From: Amorphophallus konjac
Lineage: Eukaryota > Streptophyta > Magnoliopsida > Alismatales > Araceae
NCBI GenBank assembly: GCA_022559845.1
Contig: CM040121.1
Location: 508,628,566-508,692,565, forward strand
Reading direction: 5' to 3'
Length of the DNA: 64,000 bases
The notes below the pieces were generated by a model. That model did no database searches. It saw only the letters and a program-made list of their open reading frames with translations, and was not told where the DNA came from. Both the position numbers and the translations under genes were made by a program. Numbering within the stretch: the first letter of the stretch is position 1; each line of letters starts with the position of its first letter. This document shows positions 12,481-24,154 of the stretch, piece after piece.

Positions 12481-14379
12481 CGAACCCCGAATTTTCCCAA
12501 TTCTTCTAAACTAAGTTACTTTTGAAAACTAACTTAGTTTTAAAATTAATTATGAATATAATTAAGTAATTCTGTAAAAATAAAAACATAATAAACACGA
12601 ACCTGATGGGCCTGTGCCGTGGTGGTGGTGGATCCATGATGGAGAATTCCCGCATGGGAGAGGAGGCCACTGATTACCTGCAACATGGTTGCCAGCTGGC
12701 TAGATATCTCCTCTCGGATCTGCCGCGACATCTGCTACTACAAATCAGAAATCTTTCTTTGGACGATGTCTTTGACCTCATTGGCTTGGGAACTAGGGGC
12801 AGGTGGAGGTACACTGAATGCACTGCTACAAGCTTGGGCAGAGCCTAAACTCGCACACGATGATATCACCGCGCTAGAGTCCAGACTCTCCCAAAAACCA
12901 TATAGCCGACCTTTCTTCGGTACGCCAACTGCTACCACCCATTCAGCCGGATTGAACTCCGGCTACTGCGTGTCTCTCTCCCCGTACTTCTCTGTCACAG
13001 CTCTGCTATATGTTTCCTACAAATTGAATAGCTTGACTAGTCAATTTCATATGAATCAATCCGATTTAAATGAACGGTAGAAGTTGCATATGTAGATAAA
13101 CTTACCGCTACTGAGTGAGCTCTCTCACTCACAAATTGATCTCTCCCCTTCTTTTGTGTGTTCTATCGAACACCTCGAGGAACGACAGAGCTCGATTAAG
13201 CTCCACAGCCTGTTATACAATTCATAGCTAAAAAACGTCATATATATTAACAAAGCTAGGGGGTAAATTGAAACATTACTTACCATTTTTTGTTTATGAG
13301 CCGCGAAAGAGATGCACCCACTCGTATACAAATTTGCGCCCGATTTTGACGCCCTGTTTGCTTTGGCTTTTCAGGACTTTTCTATCTAGCTGGGATCGGC
13401 AAATTTGTCACATGCTATCTCCCAATCCTCCTTTCTCATCCATAGAGGGCGGTGCTCCTTCCACAGCTGTCGGTCTTCACTCCCACCAGCCGCTGTTTTA
13501 GCTTGTGCTCGTGCCTCGTGTACTTTTTTTCCAGAAATTGTCCTTCATAGTCTTCTCCCAGGCCCTCCGACATCTCGCCGCGTCATGTCCACACGTGAAT
13601 TGATAAGTCCGCTGTAAATAAATTAAGTTTCACACTTAGTATACTATTGGGAATTGAGTTTGGAAAATACTTGAATTAAATGATGTAATTACATACTGAG
13701 AACATGTCCCATAAGTTGTCGCTGACTTCCACTAGAAATTCTTTGAAAGACGTTGCTGGGCCGGGCACATGTGCCATTACTAGAGAGTTGGAATGATGGA
13801 CAGCCTCGTGAGGTTCAATTTTCTTACTGCAATTGCAAATGTCAAAATATTCATATTAGACAGTTGAAGGCTAAATGATGAATGTAATAACCTTATAAAT
13901 TTACCCGGACATCCAGCACGGGTGACGTCCATCGTGGGTCGTGCCTCCCTTGTGACAATTGCCAGCATCGTCAAGTGGCTGAGTGGTGGGGGTGTGCCCT
14001 GTTTAAAGACAAGGGGGAGGGGACTGTGAACTATAAGAATTAAATATCATAAGTAAAATGATTATTTTGCTGAAAATTAAATTATACATAATTAGGAAAA
14101 TACTGGGAACTGTAAGAATTAATAAACATAAGTAAATTGAATATATTACAGAAAATTAAAACATACATACCTGCAGTGGGAGGTGGTGGGGGTGGCGTCT
14201 GTACAACAGGTGGGATGGCACTAGGACCTGTAAGAATTAATAAACATAAGTAAAACGCATATTTTGCTGAAAATTAAAACATACATACTTGTAGCGGGAG
14301 CTGGTGGGGATGGCATCTGTAAAACAACATGTGGGAGGGCACTGGGACCTGTAAGAATTAATAAACATAGGTAAAATGA

Positions 14380-15300
14380 TGGGCAGCTTTAAAAAATGTG
14401 CATTCTCAAATCAATGGCCCCTAGCTTGTGGCGGGTGATTTTAACTGCATTTTGGATGTGGATGAAAAGCTAGGGGGTAATCCTCCAAATATGGTGTCCA
14501 TGTCAGATTTTAAGGAATGTGTGTCCGACTGTGATCTTTTTGATGCTGGTTTACCAGACAATTGTTTAAAGACAATACACAAACTCAGTTTTGGAGACCA
14601 AGATTTCATTAGATTAGCATATTCAGATGCAATTATGCATGACATGTAGTGAAGTCCAATAAGAAATGAGACTCTAGAAACAATAATGCCGTTCGAAATG
14701 AGATGAAATGTAGTATTGAGACAACCTCTTGATTCAGGGTACTAGATGGAGGTTAATCCTCAACACATGATATGGACTTTCAGACAAACAGAATTTGTCC
14801 TTCCATCTCATATCATTTGATATACCTCTGAAATCAAGATAACAAATGTATGATGCCAATCAAGTATTAACAAGACAAGGTCTGAATCTTTATTCAGAAG
14901 CAAGGAACAGTCAATCATAAAATCATTCTTAACCATATTAGGTCATTTATTCAGTTCAATGAATTGAAACTAATAAGGCAATTCAGAGAAATTATTCAAA
15001 CATGAATTTTTATACAGACAAATCATGAGCCAATTTCAATCAGATCAGTAGATTTATTCCAAGGCAGACAGACATGAATTCACAAACCATTTCATAAGCT
15101 TTATTCAAATCATATCATAAGGTTTCTCTAACAGCATCATAGTTGAAGCCAGAGAACTCATTAGATAGAGTTAAATATCTTTAAACTATCAATAGCCAGC
15201 CGGCCCTCATTGAATGTGATTCAAATATCATTGTGCAGAGTGTTACTAGACGGATATTTTACTGAAAATCAAATATGGTTATGAATTACAGTAGGGCTTT
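14380..15300. mobile_element. Composite insert within the microexon array
   Basis: This segment interrupts the 118-bp units. Its left part holds a LINE endonuclease fragment. Its middle (about 14650-14830) resembles the copia sequence near 5390-5500. The rest to 15300 is AT-rich with no ORF. Boundaries were placed where the unit pattern stops and restarts; I found no clear TSD, so the mode of insertion is unknown. Confidence 0.5.
14410..14640 (+). pseudogene. LINE endonuclease fragment
   Basis: Encodes GDFNCILDVDEKLGGNP and then SDFKECVSDCDLFDAGL, matching part of the apurinic endonuclease-like domain of plant L1-type LINEs, where GDFN is a core motif. About 50 residues are recognisable before homology fades near 14560-14600. 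No reverse transcriptase follows. It is a dead fragment. Confidence 0.75.
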
Positions 15301-15933
15301 CTAAAAAAAATAAAATATTCTGCTCAAAATTAAAATATACATACCTATAGCGGGAGCTAGTGGGGATGGCATCCGTACAACAGGTGGGAGGGTATTAGGA
15401 CCTGTAAGAATTAATAAACATAAGAAAAATGAATATTTTACTGAAAATTAAAACATACATACCTGTAGTGGGAAGTCGTGGGGATGGCATCTGTAAAACA
15501 ACTGGGAGGGTATTGGGACCTGTAAGAATTAATAAACATAAGTAAAATGAATTTTTTGCTAAAAATTAAAATATACATCCCTGTAGCGGGAGGTGGTGGG
15601 GGTGGCGTCTGTACAACTGGTGGTCGTGAGCTGACACTTGGACCTATAAGAACATTCTTTTGAGCTAGTAAATGATTATAACATTTATATAGCTAACTAT
15701 TTTAATAGATATACCTGTACCCGAAGAAGACGCCAAAGAGGAGGAAGTAGAGCCCCTGTCACTACCCTGTCTCCTCCCACTCCCAGTACGGCCTCCTCGG
15801 ACCATTTCTTTATTACTAACAAAATAATTAATACATATTAATACTCAATTAGATAAGGCTAGACCAATGTTATTAAAAATTATGCAAAAATGAACAGTTA
15901 TCTTACAAAATTATCAAAATGTGCCTCCCTCGA

Positions 15934-18626
15934 TCATGCTGATGATATATCTAACTCATCATTATCTTCGTCATCCATACTTGCCTCATCAGATTCAAAC
16001 TTTTCCTCTTCATCCGATTCCTCCTCCACTCTAACATCAACATTTAGCTCCGTCGGATCGACTTCTTCCACTTCATCTCCATTACGTAATGACAGTGGCT
16101 TATCAGATTCGTCCAGATTAATATGCGTGCGACCGACAACACCAACTTCGTCTGATTGAAAATATTCAGCACTGGCAACTTCTGAGGGGTTTTCACTCAT
16201 ATTTAACTCATAAGTGGGAAAGAGTTTTTATTTAACCCTGCAAACTGCCCACCAATCTTTATTCTTGGATGATGGGTAGCTTGAATAATACACTTGCTGG
16301 GCTTGTGCGGCTAAAATGAACCGTTCACAGGTATTAAGTTTAGACCTATGTTTCACATCGACAATCCCATAAGTTGTGTCATGTCGGACAGAATTAGGAT
16401 CAAACCAATGACACTTAAATATGTATACGTGATTGTCTCGTCCCAAATACTGAAGTTCTAAGACTTCGTCAAGAAGACCGTAGTAGTCCAATTCCACTTC
16501 ATTGTATAAACTTCCCTTAACAGATACGTCGTTGTTCATCGTAGACTTACTTCGTCCATAATCTCTCGTATGAAATCTGTATCCATTCACAATATATCCT
16601 GGATAGGCACGTGCAACCGTCGAGGGGCCATAACTGATCTGTTGTACACTTTCGATCAGTAATGAGACCGTATTCAACCTAGATGTAAATTCTGATTAGT
16701 TATAATAAGGTTCAATCTCCTCAACATACATAAATACAAACATATATATTCAACGATCGACACTAACCCGATGTCTTAGTCATTTGGCAAAAAACTTCTC
16801 GTGTTCTTTTTCAATCTCCACGTCCTGGATATTTGGACATTTTTGTTCTAATTCTGAATCAAATTGTCTATAATTCAAATACAGTACTACTTTAAATGAA
16901 CTGTAGAACAAGAATGAACAACTTATGGACATCGCTGGAAATGTGAGTTAAGAACTTACTCTACATAAGGTTCAATCTCGATACAATTCAGAAGAATATA
17001 TATCTCAGCGGCATACAACTCTCTATCTTCGAGCGTGCGCGTCGAGCAACGTCCGAACGCACGTCTAGGATGCTTAAATATAGAGAGCCGATTGGACGAA
17101 TCATCAACTCCCCCATCATCATTACGTGGAGGTCTAGTACGACGCGTTAGAATCTCTACCTCAAAGTACATGGAACAGAAGTTCGATATTTCTTCAAGAA
17201 TATATGCCTCAGCAATCTAACCCTCCACCTTCACCTTGTTACGAACTTTCATTTTTAATTCATGCATGCACCTACAAGAACAAGTTAGATGGCAATGAAA
17301 TGTACCAACCATGGATGACATGTAACTTAACAAAAATTCGGACATACCTCTCAAATGGATACATCCATCAAAATTGTACTGGTCCTCCGACAATAGCCTC
17401 GTATGGCAAATGGACGACCAGGTGCTCCATCGAATCAAAGAATGCCGGAGGAAATATCTTCTTGAGCTTGCAAACAGTTGTGATCACATTTTCTTCGATA
17501 GTTTGTACATCCCTCAGTCTGAGTTCTGATGCACATAAAATCTTGAAAAACTGACTTAGCTCGGTCAGTGCTCCCCATATAGGCTTTGACAATATGTCAC
17601 GGAATGCAATGGGCAGAAGTCTCTCCATGAACACATGACAGTCGTGACTTTTCAGACCATATATTTTCCCCTCATTAACATTCACACAACGGGCTATGTT
17701 GGATGCATATCCATATGAGAATCTCAACTGTTTCAACCACTGGCACACTTCCTTGATCTGTGTATCATTAAGCACGTAAGTTGCTTTAGGCTGCACAGTT
17801 TTTCCATTTACGTGCTGTAATTCCAGTTCTGGACATTTATAAAGCATCTTTAAGTCCATACGCGCTTTGGCGTTGTCCTTTGTTTTGCCTTTAACATTCA
17901 TGATCGTATTGAACACATTATCAAAAAAATTCTTCTCGGTATGCATAACATCCAGATTGTGTCGTACAAGAAGAGTTGACCAATAAGACAATTCCCAGAA
18001 AATATTTTTCTTGTTCAGTTGTGATCCTTTCCAAAGCTAGAGAGTTGGCATGTGCTACCAGACAATTGTACTACATCTGGTACATTTTGCACATGTGTCA
18101 CCATATGTCGACCCGACACCCTTTGTAAGTTTACTTCATCCATTTCAACAATATTTTTTTTAAATGAGTCTTTTTACCTTCGAAAAGGATGATCACTTGG
18201 TAGCAACTGTCGATGGCAATCAAACCAGCATACTTTCCCATCATGTTTCAATACAAATGATTTGGTATCTTCCATACAGTAAAGACATGCTAACCCCCCA
18301 TGTGTGCTCCAACCAGATAGCATTCCATATGTAGGAAAGTCACGTATTATCCACATCAGTGCAGCCTTCATTATAAAAGTTTGCTTCCTACATGCATCAT
18401 AAGTAACAACTTTATCAGTCCATAATAAAATGAGCTCATCAATCAACGGCCTGAGATATATGTCCAAATTTTTTCCATGACTTTTTGGACCAAGAATTAC
18501 TAAGGACAAAAATAGATTTTCTCGCTTCATGCACATGTCTGGCGGAAGGTTGTACAATGTCATGAACACTGGCCAACAAGAATAAGATGCCACTGAACCA
18601 CTGAATGGATTAACACCATCTGTGCA
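15934..18626 (-). pseudogene. CACTA-A transposase (TNP2-like), main part
   Basis: Minus-strand TNP2-type transposase of the En/Spm superfamily, which cuts and moves the element by its ends. Reading leftwards: catalytic-core motifs ILGPKSHGKNLDIYLRPL and DFPTYGMLSGWSTHGG (18626-18178); after an intron, YWSTLLVRHNLDVMH, SHDCHVFMERLLPIAF and the DUF4218 region (about 18140-17348); FCSMYF part (17271-16966); DUF4216 (about 16677-16228); and an acidic tail to 15934. Splice donors are visible at 18178/18177 and 17348/17347. Defects include stops at 16228-16230 and near 17220 and frame damage near 18000. The N-terminal part is at 58214-58820, on the far side of the Tat element. Confidence 0.9.
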
Positions 18627-19365
18627 TGTTGGCACTCAAAATATGATCCTTTGGCAACCAAGCCGCAAAGATGAATGATACGGCCCACTGAAGCACAGAA
18701 GCCGATAAAGATCAACTTATCAAGAGGACCCCTCAAGCTGACGAAGCCCTGAGCCACCTTGAAAGGAACGTCGGGGACTTTACCTCAGGAGAGTCGAAGT
18801 GAACCGGCAGCGCGATCAAGCCTGCCCAATGATCCGGCATCGACCTCGTCATGCCGCTACCCCACATCCGTCGCCCGACCAAGGACGACAGTCTACCCAA
18901 TGACTCTCCTGAGGAGGAAGAATGTCCTCGGCCATCTGCAACAAGGGGCCGAAGGTTCTGTCAGCAGAAGACCCCGATTACCCGGCACGGGTTCAGCTTC
19001 TTGCCATAGTGGGCCCATTAGTGGCCGATTGATCACTGATTCAAGGTGGAATTGTTCAGGATATAACATCATCCTGCAAGGAAGCTTCGAGCACGAGTCC
19101 GTCTCAGCCAGAAGCACAAATCACAGTGCCGAAGACTGTGTCAGCAGGACACCCGTGTGCTCGGACCGGACACACACGAAGTCTTGTTTAAGGCCATTCG
19201 TCCTATCAAGAGCTTCGTGAACACCCCATCAAGGCCCTTCGATGGCCAGGGTGAGAGGAACAGTCGACGGGAGCTTCCGGAATCATCTCCGGGCCCACCG
19301 GACTACACGCCAAGTGAACAGGTTAAAACGGCACCGTCAAACCGGTGCGCCAAGAACAATGGGGG

Positions 19366-19545
19366 GTGTTCCCCGGCGCCGTTAATCCGGCGCGCAAAAG
19401 CCAAATGGGGACTTTCCCCGGCGCCGTCAATCCGGCGCGCAAAGGCATAATGGGGACTTTCCCCGGCGCCGTCAATCCGGCGCGCAAAGGCATAATGGGG
19501 CCTCTCCCCGGCGCCGTCAATCCGGCGCGCCTCTTCCTGGGGCGC
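19366..19545 (+). repeat. 45-bp tandem repeat in the Tat LTR
   Basis: Four copies of a 45-bp unit containing CTTTCCCCGGCGCCGTCAAT and GGCGCGCAAA. It lies just upstream of the LTR TATA box, so it is in the U3 promoter region. The unit is 15 codons long, which keeps frames open and yields the apparent repeat peptide GTFPGAVNPARKGIM; this is not taken as coding. The matching copy is at about 55302-55480. Confidence 0.8.
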
Positions 19546-19562
19546 CGAATTAACCACAAGGC

Positions 19563-19570
19563 TATATATA
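19563..19570 (+). promoter_or_regulatory. TATA box of the Tat 5' LTR
   Basis: TATATATA in the context GGCTATATATAGCC, followed by a GA-rich leader. The identical box in the 3' LTR is at 55499-55506. It is the best candidate core promoter for the genomic RNA of the element. Confidence 0.65.
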
Positions 19571-20837
19571 GCCTGCCTTCGATCAAAGAGATGGGGGAGA
19601 AGAAGCGGAATCCAAAAGAAGAAAAAAGAGAATTAACAAGAGGGGAGAGAGGTCCAGAGAGGGTTTTGGGGGAGGGTTCTTTTCTGAAGGAGTCCCCAGC
19701 TGAAGTCCCTCGGCGGCCGCCACCCTCTTCCACTCGAGCTCCCCGGTGTCGGAGAGGACGATCGACTGCTTCCCTATCTCCTAGGTGGGTCGTCGTCGTG
19801 TTTCTGGTCGAATCCCCCCACTTCTGTTTTGCTGTATTCGCCCTCAAGGCTGCAATGTGAGTGAAGAAGAGGGGGAGGGGCGATGACACGAGCCTTTCCT
19901 CCCCCTTTTCCTCACCTTTCCTTCTGCCCCTTTTTACTCCATCTGTAATCGTTTCTTCGTTAATGGAAACGGCGGCCGATCGACAACGACGGCGCCGGAA
20001 TCTATGTGCTCTGTATATACATAATTGTGTCTTTCATGGGATGAATGAAGAGCTGCTGTGATTGATGTCGTATCTCTTCCTCTCGCTTTCTGACCCTCCT
20101 TCGAGCGTGCATTTAATGATTGCCCCAATATATATATATATACTCTCGTGTAACCGATTTCTCCGACATCGGATATGCCTCCGGGCGATATGAATCGTTC
20201 ATCCCCCTCCCCGGGGTTCTCTTTCTTTCGAGTTTGATGCAACGGCCGGGTTCGGCATTGAGTATTTCATGGGCTTTGCGAGCGGAGATGTACTTGTGTG
20301 CATATCTCTGTCTGGCCTCCGCCTAGGGAATAAGATTCCTCACCGTCCCCTTTACGCTCTGTTTCATAGACCAGGGGGACGAGAAGAATCCTCGGACGGC
20401 TTCCAGTTGTTCGACGGTGAGCCCCATGTGGGTTTGTTCCCGAATATCATATGCATGTATATGTATATCTGTGCCCCGGGTTATGCGCCGACCATGTGTT
20501 TTGCTGGTGATTGATCTGCTCGACCCATGGGGCTCCATCGTTTTAATATGTTTCAAGGCAATTAGTTTGTCTGTCTGGCGCCGTCAAACGAAGCCTCATA
20601 CCGCTTCCTGTTATGTCATTTACACTTTGATGGGAGTATGCTATGTAGCATCACTCCAGCATCCGGGGAGGGGGGACATTCCCCAAATCTTGTTTTCACC
20701 AATCATTCGGTTGACAGAGGGATCGTCTCTCGATGATGAATCTCCCTGTGGACCACTGGATGTACAATAATGGGGGCCAAGCCCTACAGTTCAGAATCTA
20801 CAGTCCTTAACGGACTCAACAGGGACCGTGGGTTGTG

Positions 20838-21022
20838 TTCCCCTCGTAGGCTAGCCCTCGGGGATTCCTTCCCTATATGGTCGTCCCGACTCGAGTAGTG
20901 TGGTGATTCGGGTCGCGTGCCCCTCGTAGGCTAGCCCTCGGGGTTTTCGCTCCCACATCGAGTCGCCTCACTCACTCACTACCCACGGACTCGGTGCCCC
21001 TAGCAGGCTAGCCCTCGGGGTC
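20838..21022 (+). repeat. Three-copy 76-bp repeat in the Tat LTR
   Basis: GTAGGCTAGCCCTCGGGG (third copy GCAGGCTAGCCC) occurs three times at about 76-bp spacing (near 20845, 20922 and 21000), each followed by a C/T-rich stretch. The core GGCTAGCC is palindromic. It lies after the putative transcription start, in R/U5. The 3' LTR has the same set at about 56775-56960. Confidence 0.75.
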
Positions 21023-22276
21023 TTCCTATCCGTTTGGGTCTGCCGGCCGCCGTTGCGCCACCTGGCTTTTAGGGGTTTACTCCGCCACGTGAGTACTCCC
21101 TGCGTCTCCCCGACAATCCTTTGGGATGGGGAGATGCTGCCGAAATTTTGGCTCGAACGAGTTTAAGCTCGGAACAATCGCCGCGCTCGAGTCCGGACCT
21201 CGCGCGAGCCCGTGATTTGACCTCTGGATGACTTGGGACCGATCCGATGAATAATCAACTCAATAAATTCTCAAAACCATCCAAAAACCTTTTAATAAAT
21301 CCATGAATAGACCGACGAGGCTCCTGTCTCCATGAAATCGGGTTAATTCGGCGCGTTCATGCGCGATCACGCCTTAAAACGGCGCGCTCTTTCCGGCGCG
21401 CCCTTTCTGGCGCGCCCTTCCCGGCGCGACCTTTCCGGCGCGCCCTTCCCGGTGCGCCCCAGCTCCCCACGCCGTTTTAACAGAGCTACCCCCTTTACCT
21501 ATGGTTCTGGCGCCGTTTTAAACCTTTTACCTACGTTTCAGGGCGCCGTTGCAAGCGTTTAGTCCCTGTCTTCGCACGCACTGCACCGATTTCGTTCCAA
21601 ATCGTGTCATTACATCGTTCCTCACCCTTCTCCCACTTATGGGATGACTTCCTATGCTAATTACAGAAGGATGCAAGTTCCTCAACCAAATAAACTAAAT
21701 AAAATTGGCATGTTCAAGCTTGAATCGATACGCCTCGAATCCTTGCCGTTATGCCCTAGTCAACACACTCATATCGCATTAACGCATGCCCGAATGTGTG
21801 CATCCTTGGTATATCAAATAACATTGCCAGAAGGTCAGGTTACGCCTGATTGGAGGCTTCGTTACGCGTGAAGGTGGCCTTCTAGCCTAAGTCCTCCGCC
21901 GCGTACCAGGGTTCACCCTAATAAATCGTGTGTGGTCAATCGTATCATCCTGCATGACCACTTGCCTGCTCTGCACCCTTTATCCCGGCTTCGACAGCCC
22001 GATATCTCGGTAATTAATCAAAGGTGTTCCCTCCTCGTGGGGGATGTAATTAACGCCATAGCCTTCATGGTATGGCGGACTGCTGGTCCCGACCGAACCT
22101 CACATTCGCCCGATATGGGTCAGAATGAGCGCACAATAAAATCGTCACTCATGTGACTGGCACGCCCGCGTCATCAATCAGTCAGTTGATTACCAGTTAG
22201 TCAAATGGTTGATCGATACGCAAACGAAAAGAAACGAACGAAAAGGACGAAAGAAAGAAAAGGTCGCAAACAAGTC

Positions 22277-22296
22277 TGGCACGCCCGGTGGGACCA
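22277..22296 (+). other. Primer-binding site of the Tat element
   Basis: TGGCACGCCCGGTGGGACCA starts four bases after the 5' LTR. The leading TGG pairs with the CCA end of a tRNA and the rest fits an acceptor/T-arm sequence. I could not name the tRNA with certainty. The open frame through this site (bases 22205-22390) is therefore leader, not gag. Confidence 0.75.
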
Positions 22297-22390
22297 GTGT
22301 CACCTTTCATCTCTTTGCCGAGATATCCAGGCTTCGAAGCCCTCTCAGAGACTACTGATTATCGCCTTGTTTGATATTTCAGTGCAAACA

Positions 22391-24154
22391 ATGACGACTC
22401 ACGGGATAACCGGCGTCGGCTTCAGTCCTGCGATCGTCGCCAGACACGCGCAAGGGTACCTGGCGGTGCCCATGGAATTTGGTAGCTTTCCTCCTGCTGT
22501 GGGCTTCCCCAACTTCTTGGGGTTGGCCTTCGTCGACATGCTGGAAGTCGAAGCCACGGAACCTGTCGAGGAAACCGTGAAGGAAGTGGAGCCTCTGAAG
22601 GCTCCCTGCTGCGATGGTTCGCTCAAGAATCCGGCCCTGGCCGCTAGCTGCCTGGTGCACCACATTGTACGTGGGACGCACCCCACTGTCATCAACAAAC
22701 CCCCTGGAGGACGTCAGCGTCGCCAGGCTCGCAAGAACACTGCTGTGATCATCAGAACTGTCTCTCAGTCCGGAAAATCAATGCTGGTGGGAGGCATGCG
22801 TGTCTTCCTCAACGGGCGCCCGGCACGGGTGACCCCAGACCACGTCATCCCAAACGTTCCTGTCTATAACACCTATCAAGCTCTCGCTGGAAGGAGGGCA
22901 GAAAGAGAAGAAGCTGGCCCCTATGGCCAAGGAAGCTCGGCACTCAAGCCGAAAAAGTTCAAACAGGTGTGGGTTCCCAAGCGGACCCAACCTGCCTATC
23001 ATCTGACACCCATCCGCCGCCGTCCTATGAACGACGAGGCGGGAGCGAGAAGAGAAAGGGGCCTGTCCCCGATGAATGAAGAAGAGGTGGTTGCGGATCC
23101 TCCGCGCCACAGAAGTTTCCGGGCTGCGGCCCGTCAAGCCAGCGTCCCTGCCACGGGGCGAAGATTCCAACAGCCAGCCGACAGAGCTCGACTGGCCTAC
23201 ATTCCTCCTTCTGGAGGCCGACCACTATCCCCCGTGCTACATCAAGAACGGGGTCGAGAAGAAATGGCCTGCCTGGTCAGAAGCTATTTCCGAGGAGTGG
23301 GCAACACGTCACTCGGACAGCAGCGGCTGATGCAGACAATCGCCACTGAAGAAAATTACTGTCCATCAACGGCAGATGAAGAAGAAATAAGAGACAGAAT
23401 GAGGGTGTCGTCGGTCGACGACAATGGATACAATGACGGCTTTGAGATCAAAGCCGATGAAGCCTTCCCTGAGCGGGAAGAAAGAAGAAGAATTTCTGCA
23501 TTCGAGAGGCTGACCTTTCCGCAACAAACATGGCGGAGGGTCCATCGACAAAGAAGAAGGATGCAGGTTTTCACTTGCAACATGGCTGGCGTGTCCAGCC
23601 GATATGGGGAGCTTCCTGAAGACCCCCAAGAACTGGCTCAGTTGGCCGTACGGTCGGGACCAGCTACCCGCAGGACGGAAGCAGCAAGAGGGCTTCTGAC
23701 AATGATGAAAGAGAAACAGCCCCAGGTCTATCTCCACTGGGATGACAAAGCCCCCGTCTTGACCGCCAATGTGGTGACGACGGAAGAAGAAGACGACGTA
23801 CTCCTCGACATCCTGCCTGAGGGTACGTCCGGGGAGACAACAGAAGGTGTCCCCGCCACTATAGATCCATCAGTCTTGATGCTGCTGCAAAGATATCAAC
23901 GGGAAATAGATTCCCTGAAGAAACAGCTGATGGAGAAAACTGAACACTCATCGGCCTCCAAACCACCCGAAGTCCAGGGTGAATCATCCCGGGGAGCGAC
24001 TCGTCGAGACGACCCTCCACCGCTCTATACACTACCCCAGCCGTCGGAGCCAACTGTGACGACAGCACAACAGCGGCCGCCACAGCCTCAGCCGCTGCTA
24101 CCTCCGGTGCTTCCTCAGGTGCACCCAACACCCCCGCTGCTGCATCCTCCATAG
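22391..24154 (+). pseudogene. Tat gag, N-terminal part
   Basis: Starts at the ATG at 22391 (MTTHGITGVGFSP); upstream codons in the same frame run through the primer-binding site and LTR. The region is Arg- and Pro-rich, with a Pro/Gln-rich end (about 24020-24150), and has no domain I recognise. It ends at TAG 24152-24154, but the same frame continues with gag sequence (LVTPYLQPAHFYPEP), so the stop is a nonsense mutation, probably from CAG. The protein would form the virus-like particle. Confidence 0.8.

Larger units (their letters stand above)
13984..15643 (-). repeat. Tandem proline-rich microexon units (about 118 bp)
   Basis: Five clear and one degenerate copy of a unit containing an exon and its flanking introns. 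Exons begin near 15643, 15520, 15401, 14348, 14228 and 14035. Each has a CTTACAG-type acceptor and, in most, a GTATGTAT donor. Exon lengths are 63, 57, 57, 60 and 57 nt, all multiples of three and phase 1-1, so copies can be added or skipped without changing frame. Products are like GPSAIPPVVQTPPPPPP. The first copy has a damaged donor (GGATGT). A composite insert separates the third and fourth copies. Confidence 0.8.
12603..15805 (-). pseudogene. CACTA-A ORF2, Transposase_24-like (Ptta/En/Spm)
   Basis: A multi-exon minus-strand gene. Exon 1 (15805-15715) starts MVRGGRTGSGRRQ, an Arg/Gly-rich head. Then come tandem proline-rich microexons (to about 13984), exons with WKEHRPLWMRKEDWE, ANRASKSGANLYTSG and FVSERAHSVA (about 13620-13100), and an exon at 13016-12603 with VTEKYGERDTQ, PEFNPAEW, KKGRLYGFW and a coiled-coil-like end. 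This order fits the plant Ptta/En/Spm transposase family, thought to act with TNP2 at the element ends. Several in-frame stops (three CAG to TAG in the last-named exon) and indels near 13150 and 13520 break it. The acidic last exon is at 6928-6848. Confidence 0.75.
18627..22272 (+). repeat. 5' LTR of the Tat element
   Basis: A 3646-bp LTR, TGTTGGCAC...CGCAAACA. Compared by eye with 54552-58208 it has about 40 substitutions and lacks 11 bases present there after GAAGTGAACC, so divergence is about 1 percent. It is GC-rich, with many GGCGCGCC-like sites near both ends. It has a TATA box at 19563, a 45-bp repeat before it and three copies of a 76-bp repeat. Scattered ORFs up to 190 codons have no recognisable domain. 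Confidence 0.95.

Noticed and set aside
19323..19889. ORFs of 170-188 codons on both strands in the Tat LTR, repeated at 55259-55825
   Set aside because: They lie on the 45-bp LTR repeat and leader, have no domain, and occur identically in both LTRs; better explained as LTR sequence.
20120..20770. ORFs of 68-117 codons after the Tat LTR TATA box
   Set aside because: Identical in both LTRs, no domain, overlapping on two strands; treated as untranslated leader.
22205..22390. N-terminal extension of the Tat gag frame
   Set aside because: It runs through the end of the LTR and the primer-binding site; the first suitable ATG after them is at 22391.
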